Origin: Natronobacterium texcoconense
GTDB lineage: Archaea > Halobacteriota > Halobacteria > Halobacteriales > Natrialbaceae
Direction: 5' to 3'
NCBI RefSeq assembly: GCF_900104065.1
Contig: NZ_FNLC01000004.1
Location: 124,001 to 188,000 of the forward strand
Length of the DNA stretch: 64,000 nt
The translations under genes and the position numbers were made by a program. Below are positions 51,956 to 60,381 of the stretch, in pieces. Numbering within the stretch: the stretch's first letter is position 1; every line of letters begins with the position of its first letter. The notes under the pieces are model-generated. The model searched no databases. It saw only the letters and a program-made list of their open reading frames with translations, and had not been told where the DNA came from.

Positions 51956-54058
51956 ATGGAGCGTCACCGAGCGCCGTTTTCGGCGATCGTCGGACAGGAG
52001 GAACTGAAGCGGGCGCTGCTCACCGTCGCGGTCGACGACGGGCTCGACGGCCTGCTCGTCCAGGGTGAGAAGGGGACCGCGAAGTCGACGGCCGTCCGCG
52101 GACTCGTCGACCTGCTGCCCGAGCAACGGGCCGTCGCGGACTGTCCGTACGGCTGTCCACCCGACGATCCGGCCAGCCAGTGTGAGACGTGTCGCTCACG
52201 CGATCCCGACGACCTCGCAGTAGAAACCCGGCCCGTCCCCCTGGTGACGCTCCCGCTCGGGGCGACCCGCGAGCGCGTCGTCGGCACGCTCTCGGTCGCC
52301 AACGCCCTCGAGGGCGAGGCCGAGTTCGATCCCGGCCTGCTCGCACGGGCGAACCGTGGCTTCCTCTACGTCGACGAGGTCAACCTGCTCGAGGACCACC
52401 TCGTGGACGTCCTCCTCGATGCAGCCGCGAGCGGCGTCAATCGCGTCGAGCGCGACGGCGTGAGCGTCTCTCATCCCGCCGACTTCACCCTGATCGGGAC
52501 GATGAACCCCGAAGAGGGCGAGTTGCGGCCACAGCTTCGGGATCGATTTTCCCTCCAGGCGACCGTAACCGGCTGTCGTGACCCCGAGGACCGGATCGAG
52601 ATCATCGACCGCGCACTCGAGCGAAATGTCGATCCCGAGACGTTCGCTGACAACTACGAGGCTGACACCGCCGCTCGACGAACGCAGTTACGCGAGGCCC
52701 GAGACCTGCTCGAGACGGTCGCCCTTCCCGACGAGTTCAAACGCGACATCGCCGAACTCTGTCTCGAGGCGGGCGTCGACGGCCACCGGGGAGACATCGC
52801 CATCGCCCGTACTGCCAGAACGCTCGCTGCGCTGGACGGTCGACGGAAGGTGATCGAACCCGACGTGGAGGAAGCCGCTCGGCTGGCGCTTCCACACCGT
52901 CTCCAGAGTCGACCGTTCGAGGACGCGCCGGACCCGGAGGACGTACTCGAGGATCACTTCGACGAAGAGGACGAGGAGAGAGACGGCGAGGGCGAAGCCG
53001 ATGAACCGGAAGCGAGCAGCGACGAAGCGAGTGAGGACGACGAGCCCCAAACCGACGCTCGAGGCGACAGCGAAGACGACGGCTCCGGCGACTCGAGTGA
53101 CACCGGCAGTAGCGGCGCTAACGGCTCGAGCCAGCCTTCGAATGATGCCCTCGACGATGACGACGGAGACGGAGACGGTGGGACACAGGATACGGACGCG
53201 CCAGCCGAGGGCGACGACGAAGACGAGGCGACACCGCTCGTCCCGGGCCAGCAACGGGCCGAAATCGGTGATGCAGAACGGCCGACTGTCGACGACGTCG
53301 AGGCCGACACCTCGACTCGAGGCGATGGCGCTCGAGTGCGCGCACGGGCGTCGGATCGGGGCCGTGGCGCGCGGGTGCGGACCGAGCGTGCAACTGCAGA
53401 CGAGTCGGTCGACGCGGCCGCGTCGGTCCGGGCCGCCGCGACTGACGGCCGGACACACGTCGAGGAAGGGGACCTCCGCAAGTCCGTCAGGCAATCTCGA
53501 GCCGGTTCCCTGATCGTCTTCGTCGTCGACGCCAGCGCCTCCATGCGTCCGGCGATGGCCGAGGCCAAGGGGACGGTCATGAACCTGCTGCAGGACGCCT
53601 ACGAACACCGCGACGAGGTGGCGTTCGTGGCCGTCGCCGGCGAGGAGGCCGAAGCCGTGTTGCCGCCGACCGACAGCGTCACGCTCGCCGCTCGCCATCT
53701 GAAAGAACTCCCGACCGGCGACCGGACGCCGCTGCCGTCGGGTCTCGAGGAAGCGACCCGCCTCGTGACGCGAACCGACGCCGACGCGAGCCTCGTGGTC
53801 GTCGTGACCGACGGGCGGGCAAACGTCGCGGAGGGGAGTCCGACGGCGAGCACGCGAGAAGCAGCGCGTCGACTCGCTCGAACCGATTCCGAGGTCGTGG
53901 TCGTCGACGCCGGCGACGACGGGGCGGGATTGATCGGCATCCTCGAGGCCGAAACCGGGGGGAAACGGATACCGCTCTCGGAGCTCTCAGCCGAGCGAGT
54001 GGCAGAAACTGCATCGGCGATCGGACGCGGAGAAAATACAGTTCAGAGAGACAAATGA
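51956..54058 (+). CDS. Chelatase ATPase subunit, fused ChlI/ChlD type with VWA domain
   Basis: The 700-residue protein has an AAA+ module at 1-330: FSAIVGQEELKRAL, Walker A GEKGTAKST, Walker B LYVDEVNLL, sensor GTMNPEEG. A Cys cluster (CPYGCPP, then CETC) follows the Walker A region. A disordered acidic linker covers about 335-500. The VWA domain contains the MIDAS motif DASAS. It provides the ATP-driven work for CobN-type metal insertion. I chose the ATG at 51956 over a TTG 12 bp upstream. It is divergent from cobN. Confidence 0.9.
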   Translation: MERHRAPFSAIVGQEELKRALLTVAVDDGLDGLLVQGEKGTAKSTAVRGLVDLLPEQRAVADCPYGCPPDDPASQCETCRSRDPDDLAVETRPVPLVTLPLGATRERVVGTLSVANALEGEAEFDPGLLARANRGFLYVDEVNLLEDHLVDVLLDAAASGVNRVERDGVSVSHPADFTLIGTMNPEEGELRPQLRDRFSLQATVTGCRDPEDRIEIIDRALERNVDPETFADNYEADTAARRTQLREARDLLETVALPDEFKRDIAELCLEAGVDGHRGDIAIARTARTLAALDGRRKVIEPDVEEAARLALPHRLQSRPFEDAPDPEDVLEDHFDEEDEERDGEGEADEPEASSDEASEDDEPQTDARGDSEDDGSGDSSDTGSSGANGSSQPSNDALDDDDGDGDGGTQDTDAPAEGDDEDEATPLVPGQQRAEIGDAERPTVDDVEADTSTRGDGARVRARASDRGRGARVRTERATADESVDAAASVRAAATDGRTHVEEGDLRKSVRQSRAGSLIVFVVDASASMRPAMAEAKGTVMNLLQDAYEHRDEVAFVAVAGEEAEAVLPPTDSVTLAARHLKELPTGDRTPLPSGLEEATRLVTRTDADASLVVVVTDGRANVAEGSPTASTREAARRLARTDSEVVVVDAGDDGAGLIGILEAETGGKRIPLSELSAERVAETASAIGRGENTVQRDK

Positions 54059-54182
54059 GGTTTCAATCGATGGACGAATTGCAACTTACTCCGGCGATAC
54101 GAAGGTGGAATCGAGCGAGAAACCGCAACCGACGAGGTTCTCGTCAGCACGTGAACGAACCCGTCGTCCGTTCCGAATACGA

Positions 54183-54530
54183 ATGAAACGCCGCACGACC
54201 GAACAGCGAGAACGGCTCGACGCCCACGTCTTCGTCTGTACGACCGACCGCGACTCCGAGTACGCGTGCTGTCACGATGCCGGAGCCGAAGAGACGCTCG
54301 AAGCCGTCAAAGACTGGCTTCGAGAGCGGAACGCGTTCTGGTCGCCGATCGGCGTGTCGACCACGGGCTGTCTCGCACTCTGTAGCGAAGGTGGGACGGC
54401 GATCACGATCCAGCCCCACAACGAGTGGTACTCCGACGTTCGCCCCGAAGACGTCCCCGCGTTGCTCGAACGCGAGTTCGGCCCCGAGGCGTCCCGCGTC
54501 GACGACGAGCCTCCCGAGGACCGCGAGTAA
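54183..54530 (+). CDS. [2Fe-2S] thioredoxin-like ferredoxin
   Basis: The 115-residue protein has four conserved cysteines (Cys19, Cys29/30, Cys63, Cys67) in a thioredoxin-like ferredoxin fold (VFVCTTDRDSEYACCHDAG, then TTGCLALCSEGG). It follows the chelatase ATPase after 124 bp on the same strand, and a homologous domain is fused to CbiX in this cluster. It may supply electrons for ring contraction or cobalt reduction. Confidence 0.8.
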   Translation: MKRRTTEQRERLDAHVFVCTTDRDSEYACCHDAGAEETLEAVKDWLRERNAFWSPIGVSTTGCLALCSEGGTAITIQPHNEWYSDVRPEDVPALLEREFGPEASRVDDEPPEDRE

Positions 54531-54644
54531 CCCTCGAGACCGGAGAACCGACGCCGCGGTCGACAGTCGTCGATCAACTCCGCCAGTCGATGGTTTTACG
54601 CTCGAAGGCTCGGGGGAACGCGCTCGATCGCGCCTCCGGGGTGC

Positions 54645-55922
54645 TTACCGCTCGAGTCGCCACGTGTGGAGCCGATAGGCTCCTCGCGTAACCCCTTCGT
54701 CGTGGTACTCGACGGGTTCCTCGATCACGACGAGTCGATCGTTCGACAGGGAAGCCACAGTCGAGATGCCCTCGATCGGACAAATCTCGACCGGCCCTGT
54801 TTCGGGATCGACGACGTGGACAGCGTGGGTCTCGGCGTCCCGCTCGCGGAAGTTCTGTGCCGACGGGATCACTACGAGATCGCCGTCTCGAGCGACACAG
54901 CGGGCAAAGCCGCGGACGTCGTGCGACCAGCGTTTCGTCCCGTCCTCGAGGTCGACCCCGATTGCCGTGTGTTCGTTCGGATGGCGACCGTCGGGATCGC
55001 GACTGTCCTCGGCGAAGGTGTTTCCGGTGACGAAAACGGCGGTGCCGTCGGCGACGGTAGCGTGATTCGGATAGGCGTACAGTGTCTCATCCTCGAGGCT
55101 GCGCTCGCTCGCCAGATCGATGTGCCATACTTCGCCGCAGTCGTCGTCGAGGAAATAGCCGTGTTTGTCGCCGTGGCTGGCGACAGCGATTCCCTCGTCG
55201 GTGAGAGCGACGTCACCGACGCGGCGCTCGCCCGACGTACCGGGGTCCCAGGTCGCGACCTCGTCGCCGGTCTCGAGGTCGAGGACGACGAGTCCGTGAT
55301 CGTGCTCGTGGTTCGGCGGACAGCGATTGTAGCCGACGGCTACCCGCCGATCGTCGACGTCGACCGCGATCGGGGAAGCCCGGGCGTCGTAGGCCCACTC
55401 GAGGCCACCCTCGAGGTCGAAGCCGTAGACGACGCTCGACCAGTGCTGGACGTCGCCGTCGCGTTCGTACCGTCTGGCAGCGGCGACGACCGTTCCGTCG
55501 GCGATCCGAACGTCGACGACGAACGGCTGGGCGAAGAACGTCTCGTCGGCGGGCGAACCGACGTCTTCGGCGGTGACGTACTCCCACAGGAGGTCGCCAG
55601 TCTCGCTCGAGCGGACGCGAACCCGTCCCTCGGGACCCCGTTCCCCGACGACGAGGTAGCCGTCGGCGACGGCCATCGAGACGACGTATCGCTCCCCGTC
55701 GCCGTCGACGGTCCAGCGTTCCCGTGGCTCGCCGTCCGCGAGGTCGTAGGTGCTCACTCGCCCGTCCGCAAGACCGGCGAAGACGCACTCCTCGCCGACG
55801 GCGACGGCGGATCGACGCCAGTTGTGTCGGCTCGCAGCCGGACCGAGATCCCCGAGCGATACTCGCGTCTCGCGTTCGAGGACGCCGTCACCGTCGTCAC
55901 ACAGCGGTTCGTTCATGCTCAC
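54645..55922 (-). CDS. Cytoplasmic PQQ-type beta-propeller protein of the cobalamin cluster
   Basis: The 425-residue protein has repeated beta-blade sequences (VFAGLADGRVSTYDLADGE, GLVVLDLETGDEV, AVFVTGNTFAEDS and others) of the PQQ/WD-like propeller type. It lacks a signal peptide. It overlaps the DUF3209 gene by 4 bp and is the last gene of the long cbi unit. Its role is unknown. Since it travels with cbi genes it may scaffold or carry an intermediate. Confidence 0.7.
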   Translation of the reverse strand: MSMNEPLCDDGDGVLERETRVSLGDLGPAASRHNWRRSAVAVGEECVFAGLADGRVSTYDLADGEPRERWTVDGDGERYVVSMAVADGYLVVGERGPEGRVRVRSSETGDLLWEYVTAEDVGSPADETFFAQPFVVDVRIADGTVVAAARRYERDGDVQHWSSVVYGFDLEGGLEWAYDARASPIAVDVDDRRVAVGYNRCPPNHEHDHGLVVLDLETGDEVATWDPGTSGERRVGDVALTDEGIAVASHGDKHGYFLDDDCGEVWHIDLASERSLEDETLYAYPNHATVADGTAVFVTGNTFAEDSRDPDGRHPNEHTAIGVDLEDGTKRWSHDVRGFARCVARDGDLVVIPSAQNFRERDAETHAVHVVDPETGPVEICPIEGISTVASLSNDRLVVIEEPVEYHDEGVTRGAYRLHTWRLER

Positions 55923-56296
55923 TCCTCGACCGGGAACGCCTCGTGGAGCGTGTGGTGCGTTTCGCCGAGGTCCTCGAGCAGTCCGTCGGTTCGCTCGCGG
56001 AGCCGTCGAATCCGCTGTTCGGCGTCCCGGACCGCGACGAGTCGCCCCCGGAGGTAGGCCCCGTATGGGTCGGTCGAGTCAGCGTCGGCTGCTTCCTCCT
56101 CGAGGTCGACCAGCGCCGCGTCGAGGTGGCGCTGGATCTCCTCGAGCGTCTCCGCGTTCGCCAGGGCCGCGATCGGCCCGTTCTCCTCGAGTGCGTCGCC
56201 GATTTCGGCCTCGGCGTGTTGTTTGACCTGTTCGTCGACGCTACCGTTGACGTTCATCAGTGCGAGTCTCAGTGCTTCGAGTTCTGCGCAAGCCAT
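55919..56296 (-). CDS. DUF3209 family protein
   Basis: The 125-residue protein is almost wholly helical (ELEALRLALMNVNGSVDEQV, LEEIQRHLDAALVDLEEEA, RRLRERTDGLLEDLGET). It matches the DUF3209 family, found beside cbiX in haloarchaea and some bacteria. I took the ATG at 56296. Its function is unknown. A chaperone-like or CbiX-partner role fits the neighbourhood. Confidence 0.72.
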   Translation of the reverse strand: MACAELEALRLALMNVNGSVDEQVKQHAEAEIGDALEENGPIAALANAETLEEIQRHLDAALVDLEEEAADADSTDPYGAYLRGRLVAVRDAEQRIRRLRERTDGLLEDLGETHHTLHEAFPVEE

Positions 56297-56319
56297 GTTG
56301 TATTGTCGTGTTCGTGGTC

Positions 56320-57549
56320 CTACAGCGTCTGATGGACCAGATCGGAAACGATGCGGTCCCGTTCCAGGTGGGACGAAACGATGCGTTCGGTGTCCTCGGG
56401 CGTGACGCCGCCGTACCAGATCCCGTCGGGGTAGACGGCGACCATCGGGCCGTCGCCACACTGCCCGAGACAGGAACTTCGGGTGACGTGGGCGTCACAC
56501 TCGTCGGCGTCGCGTATCTCCTGTCGAAGGCGCTCGAGAACGGTCGTCGCACCACTTGCCGCACAGGTCTGGTTCGTACAGACCGCGACGTGGTGGTCGG
56601 GCGCGTCGTGGACGTGGGGGTCGTCGCCGACGTCCTCTCGGTCCGCGTGTTCGGCCTGGTGGACCAGCGAGCGTAACATCGCTCGAGCGCCGCCCCGGTC
56701 GTCCTCGTAGCCGTCGAGTTCGACCTTGTACTTGCAGGTGTCACAGGACATCTCGACGCTGCCGGTGCGTGCCTCCCGGAAGCGATCCGCGAGCACGTCG
56801 ACGATCCGCTCGTCGGTTCCGAGCGGATCGCCGCTCCCAGCAGCCACGTAGGGATACTCCGAATCGAACTCTGCAGTTCGGTCCCTGATCCGCTGGGTCA
56901 GAACGCCGTCACCCAGCATGTACGGGAGCACGACCACCGCGTCGGGCCTGTTCTTCGCGACGGTGTGGAGGGCGTCCTCGAGTCGGGGCTCCGTCACCCC
57001 GATGAACGCGGTCTCGACTCGCGAGAACGATCGCCCCTCGTAGAGCAGTCGCGCGAGTTTGTGGGCGTCGGCGTTGGCGTCCGGATCGCTCGAGCCCCGG
57101 GCACAGACGACGACCGCGACGTCGTCGTCCTCGCGGTCGACGCCCAGGTCGGCCTCGACCGCCCGTGCCCGTTCGTCGAGCAACTCGACGAGTGCAGGGT
57201 GAACGCCGAGGTGAGCGCCACAGTACAGCGACAGGTCGTCGTATCGCGCCCGCGCCGTCTGGACGGCCAGTGGCACGTCGTTTTTGACGTGGCTCGCGCC
57301 GAACAGCGACAGCGGGACGACCGACAGGTGCTCACACGTCGGTGCGAGCCCCTCGATTGCGTCGGGAATCGATGGCTTCGCGAGCTCGAGATAGGCGACG
57401 TCGACCGGCACGTCGACGCGCTCCTCGAGCATCGCCGCGAGCGTTTTGACCTGTTCGTTCGACTTCTCGCGTCGCGACCCGTGGCCGACGACGAGCACGG
57501 TGTCGTCCTCGAGTACGTCGTCCGCGAGGTCCGGGCTATCGACGCTCAT
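56320..57549 (-). CDS. cbiX: Sirohydrochlorin cobaltochelatase CbiX fused to [2Fe-2S] ferredoxin
   Basis: The 409-residue protein has a CbiX double domain at about 1-270 (VVGHGSRREKSN with His23, then LSLFGASHVKNDVPL and VVCARGSSDPDANADA). Then come Cys residues in MSCDTCKYKVEL. The C-terminal [2Fe-2S] thioredoxin-like ferredoxin is at about 315-400 (VCTNQTCAAS and SSCLGQCGDGP). It inserts Co2+ into sirohydrochlorin, the early step of this route. It overlaps the next gene upstream by 4 bp. The start at 57549 fits the family. Confidence 0.9.
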   Translation of the reverse strand: MSVDSPDLADDVLEDDTVLVVGHGSRREKSNEQVKTLAAMLEERVDVPVDVAYLELAKPSIPDAIEGLAPTCEHLSVVPLSLFGASHVKNDVPLAVQTARARYDDLSLYCGAHLGVHPALVELLDERARAVEADLGVDREDDDVAVVVCARGSSDPDANADAHKLARLLYEGRSFSRVETAFIGVTEPRLEDALHTVAKNRPDAVVVLPYMLGDGVLTQRIRDRTAEFDSEYPYVAAGSGDPLGTDERIVDVLADRFREARTGSVEMSCDTCKYKVELDGYEDDRGGARAMLRSLVHQAEHADREDVGDDPHVHDAPDHHVAVCTNQTCAASGATTVLERLRQEIRDADECDAHVTRSSCLGQCGDGPMVAVYPDGIWYGGVTPEDTERIVSSHLERDRIVSDLVHQTL

Positions 57550-58226
57550 GCGTGTTCGGCCTGTTCGAGGCTGCGCTCGAGTTTCCGTTTCCGACTCGGT
57601 GCGTACAGCCTCGTTGCCTCGCTCCCGTCGTAGACCCACTCGCCGAAAGCTGGAGCGGCCGCGTCCTCGAGGCCGAACCAGTAGCCGCCCGAGGAGGTCT
57701 CACCGACCTCTCCCGTGGGCGCGTCGACGGGACAGGCCGCGAGCAGGTTGTCGATCACCTCGAGTAACTCGCGGTCGTCGTGGACGAACGATATCCCGAC
57801 CGTACCGCTCGAGGACTTGAAACAGACCGTTCCACAGCCCTCGAGCAGTCCGCGAAGGAGTTCACGCTCGTGGCCGGTGAAGGCGCCGAAGCGGTAGTTG
57901 CCGCGACCGTCGACCGGCAGTCCGAGCGGGCCGCTCACCCCGTAGAGGTCCGCCCCGTCGATCGAGACGGTGTACTCCTCGTCGGTTCGGGTGATCGACG
58001 CGTCGTGGGCGTACTCGCGGGTCGTGGTCTCGCGTTCGGGGTCGGCGGCTGGGCCGCCCGCGATCGCCGCGAGCACCTCGGCCGATTCCTCGTCGTTCGC
58101 GACGATTTCGAGGCCTTCGTCGGTCACCTCGCCGCTGCCGGCGACGTGGCCCCAGAGGTAGGCGGTCGCCGGATGGCCGGCGAGGAGATCCGACGGGCGC
58201 TCGATCTCGAGAGCGTCGGCGCTCAT
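57546..58226 (-). CDS. Cobalamin-cluster protein with degenerate LAGLIDADG-like repeats
   Basis: The 226-residue protein has two helices with the LAGLIDADG layout: LWGHVAGSG at residues 24-32 and LRGLLEGCG at 124-132. Each is followed by strand blocks (LEIVANDEESAEVL and VGISFVHDDRELLEVIDNLL). The acidic residue at position 8 of each motif, which in active homing endonucleases is catalytic, is Ser in the first and Cys in the second. It is therefore not a nuclease, but possibly a binding protein of this fold. It sits between the ferredoxin and cbiX with 4-bp overlaps on both sides. Confidence 0.6.
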   Translation of the reverse strand: MSADALEIERPSDLLAGHPATAYLWGHVAGSGEVTDEGLEIVANDEESAEVLAAIAGGPAADPERETTTREYAHDASITRTDEEYTVSIDGADLYGVSGPLGLPVDGRGNYRFGAFTGHERELLRGLLEGCGTVCFKSSSGTVGISFVHDDRELLEVIDNLLAACPVDAPTGEVGETSSGGYWFGLEDAAAPAFGEWVYDGSEATRLYAPSRKRKLERSLEQAEHA

Positions 58227-58495
58227 TCGCCCACCTCCCTGACCTCGATCGCGTTCACCGGACAGGCCTCGGCTGCCTGCTTCGTGTCCTCGAGGCGGTC
58301 GTCGTCGAACGTAGCGACGATTCGGTCGTCTTCGACCGTGACGGTCTCCTCGCCCGTCGCGTCGTAGACGGGGTCGGCGTCGGGGTCGATCGTCGCCAAC
58401 CCGTCGTCGTCCTCGACGAACCGCGGATCGCGCGTCAGGCAGGCGAAGATGCCGTCACAGGTCGCTTTCTCGAGAGTGACTTCGTACTCGGGCAT
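58223..58495 (-). CDS. Ferredoxin-like protein
   Basis: The 90-residue protein contains Cys13, Cys19 and Cys78 (CDGIFAC and ACPVNAI), as in single-cluster ferredoxins with a 3Fe-4S or incompletely ligated 4Fe-4S centre. The middle region is an acidic, beta-rich insert. It probably donates electrons within the cobalamin pathway. It overlaps the upstream gene by 4 bp. Confidence 0.75.
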   Translation of the reverse strand: MPEYEVTLEKATCDGIFACLTRDPRFVEDDDGLATIDPDADPVYDATGEETVTVEDDRIVATFDDDRLEDTKQAAEACPVNAIEVREVGE

Positions 58496-58498
58496 GGT

Positions 58499-59503
58499 TC
58501 AGTAGTCGTACTTCGTCTCGTACCCGCGCGGGGTGACCATCCGATCGTCCCAGACGTACGTCTCCTCGTTGCCGACGACGATGGTGGTCGTCATGTCGAT
58601 GATCTCGCTTTCGCCCAGGTCCTCGAGTTCGCCGAGTTCGGTGATCATCACTTCCTCGTCCTCGCGGCCGGCGGCGTGGACGATGCCGACGGGCGTCTCC
58701 GGATCGCGGTGGGTCAGCAGAATCTCACAGCACTTCTGGAAGTTCTCCCGGCGCTTGCGGCTCCAGGGGTTGTAGATCGTGATCGTGAACGACTCCTTGG
58801 CGGCAGCGTGCAGCCGCGACTCGATCTCTGGCATTGGCACGAGATGATCGGACAGCGAGATCGAGACGGTGTCGTTCACGAGCGGTGCACCCAGGCGCGC
58901 GCCACAGGACTGCGCCGCCGGAACGCCCGGCACGACCTCGAACTCGACCATCGACGCCGTCGCACCCTTCGACTCGAGGATCTCGAGGGCGAGCCCCGCC
59001 AGCGCGTAGACGTTCGGATCGCCGCTGCCGACAATGGCGACGTCGTTGCCCGCGAGCGTCCGGTCGACCGACTCCTCGGTTCGCGAGACCTCGCCACACA
59101 TCGGCGTGTCGTAGATGTCCTCGGCCTGCTCGGTGATCTCGTCGGGGATGAGTTCGATGTAGGTCGTGTAGCCGACGATGTGGTCTGCCTCGAGCAGTGC
59201 GTCTTTTGCACGCTGGGTCATCCCCTCCGGATGTCCCGGACCGAGACCGACGGCGATCAACTGGCCAGGGTCGGCGTCGAAGTCGTCGACCGTCGCGCCG
59301 ACTTTCTCCTCGGTCGTCTCTTTCTTGCTCGAGGAACCGCAGTTCGAACTCGAGTCGCTCGAACTCGATCCACCGCACTTCGAGGAACTCGAGTCGTCGC
59401 TACTCGAGGCCCCGCATTTAGAGCCGGAGTCGCTCGAGGTGTCAGTTTTCGCGCCACAGTTCGAAGTCGATTCGTTGGATTCGGTGTCGGTATCGTTGCT
59501 CAT
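58499..59503 (-). CDS. cbiH: Precorrin-3B C17-methyltransferase homologue with Cys-rich N-terminal tail
   Basis: The 334-residue tetrapyrrole methylase has GLGPGHPEGMTQRAKDALLEA, GSGDPNVYALAG and VPAAQSCGARLGAPLVND as in CbiH. The first 75 residues are a Ser/Asp-rich tail with four Cys-Gly pairs (Cys16, 30, 43, 55) that the family lacks. This might bind a metal or an iron-sulfur cluster. It is followed by the second CbiH copy after 2 bp. It forms ring-contracted intermediates with C17 methylation. Confidence 0.82.
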   Translation of the reverse strand: MSNDTDTESNESTSNCGAKTDTSSDSGSKCGASSSDDSSSSKCGGSSSSDSSSNCGSSSKKETTEEKVGATVDDFDADPGQLIAVGLGPGHPEGMTQRAKDALLEADHIVGYTTYIELIPDEITEQAEDIYDTPMCGEVSRTEESVDRTLAGNDVAIVGSGDPNVYALAGLALEILESKGATASMVEFEVVPGVPAAQSCGARLGAPLVNDTVSISLSDHLVPMPEIESRLHAAAKESFTITIYNPWSRKRRENFQKCCEILLTHRDPETPVGIVHAAGREDEEVMITELGELEDLGESEIIDMTTTIVVGNEETYVWDDRMVTPRGYETKYDY

Positions 59504-59505
59504 GG

Positions 59506-60381
59506 TTAGAAATCGTCGACGTCACGCCCGCCACGCGGGGTGACCAGGTACGTTCGATCGTCGTTGCTCCAGGTTTCGGTCTCGTGGTTGCCGATGATCA
59601 GCGAGGTACCCATGCCCGAGACCTTGTCGTCGTGGTCGGCGGCCTCGCCGAGCGACGTGATGAAGTGGTCCTCGCCGTTTCGTCCGGCGTCTGCTCGGCC
59701 GGCGTCGTTGACGATCGCCACGAGTGCGTCGTCGGTGCGTTCCTCGCGGACGATCTCGACTGCCTTCTCGTAGTTGCGCCAGCAGTTGTACAGCACGATC
59801 ACGAAGTCGCTGATCGCCGCCGCGCGTAGTTTCTCCTCGATCTCGTCCCAGCCGCGCCACTTGTCCGACAGCGAGACGGTACAGAAGTCGTTACACAGCG
59901 GTGCGCCGACGTTTGCTGCTCCCCCGAGTGCTGCGGTGAGTCCGGGGACGATCTCGATCGGGACGTCCGTCGCCGACTCCTCCTCTGCCATCTTGAAGAT
60001 GAGGTCGGACTTGCCGTAGACGGAGGGATCGCCGCCCGAAACGTGAGCGACGTCTTTCCCCTCGCGGACGTACTCGAACGCTGCACGGGCGAGTTCGATC
60101 TGTCGCCCCATCGACGAGCGGACGATCTGCTGTTCGTGGCCGTTAGATCGAGTTACGAAGCCGTCGTCGTCGACGGCGTCTTCGGGTGACAACGTACCGT
60201 CCGCTCGCAGGAACTCCTGGTAGAGGTTCGAGGCAATGACCACGTCCGCCGATTCGATCACTGCCTTCGCCCGCTTGGTCATGTGCTCGGGGAGGCCGGG
60301 CCCGATGCCGACGACGTAGAGCGTGCCGTGGTCGTCAGGGGTACCATCGGCCGAATTCGTGGAGTCGACGTCCGAACTCAT
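59506..60381 (-). CDS. Precorrin-3B C17-methyltransferase homologue, second copy (CbiH/CobJ)
   Basis: The 291-residue tetrapyrrole methylase is homologous to the preceding gene (GIGPGLPEHMTKRAKAVIESAD, VSGGDPSVYGKSDL, GGAANVGAPLCND) but lacks the Cys tail. Two CbiH-like genes in tandem are usual in haloarchaeal cobalamin clusters. One copy may have taken over a related methylation or ring-contraction step. It overlaps cbiG by 4 bp. Confidence 0.8.
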   Translation of the reverse strand: MSSDVDSTNSADGTPDDHGTLYVVGIGPGLPEHMTKRAKAVIESADVVIASNLYQEFLRADGTLSPEDAVDDDGFVTRSNGHEQQIVRSSMGRQIELARAAFEYVREGKDVAHVSGGDPSVYGKSDLIFKMAEEESATDVPIEIVPGLTAALGGAANVGAPLCNDFCTVSLSDKWRGWDEIEEKLRAAAISDFVIVLYNCWRNYEKAVEIVREERTDDALVAIVNDAGRADAGRNGEDHFITSLGEAADHDDKVSGMGTSLIIGNHETETWSNDDRTYLVTPRGGRDVDDF

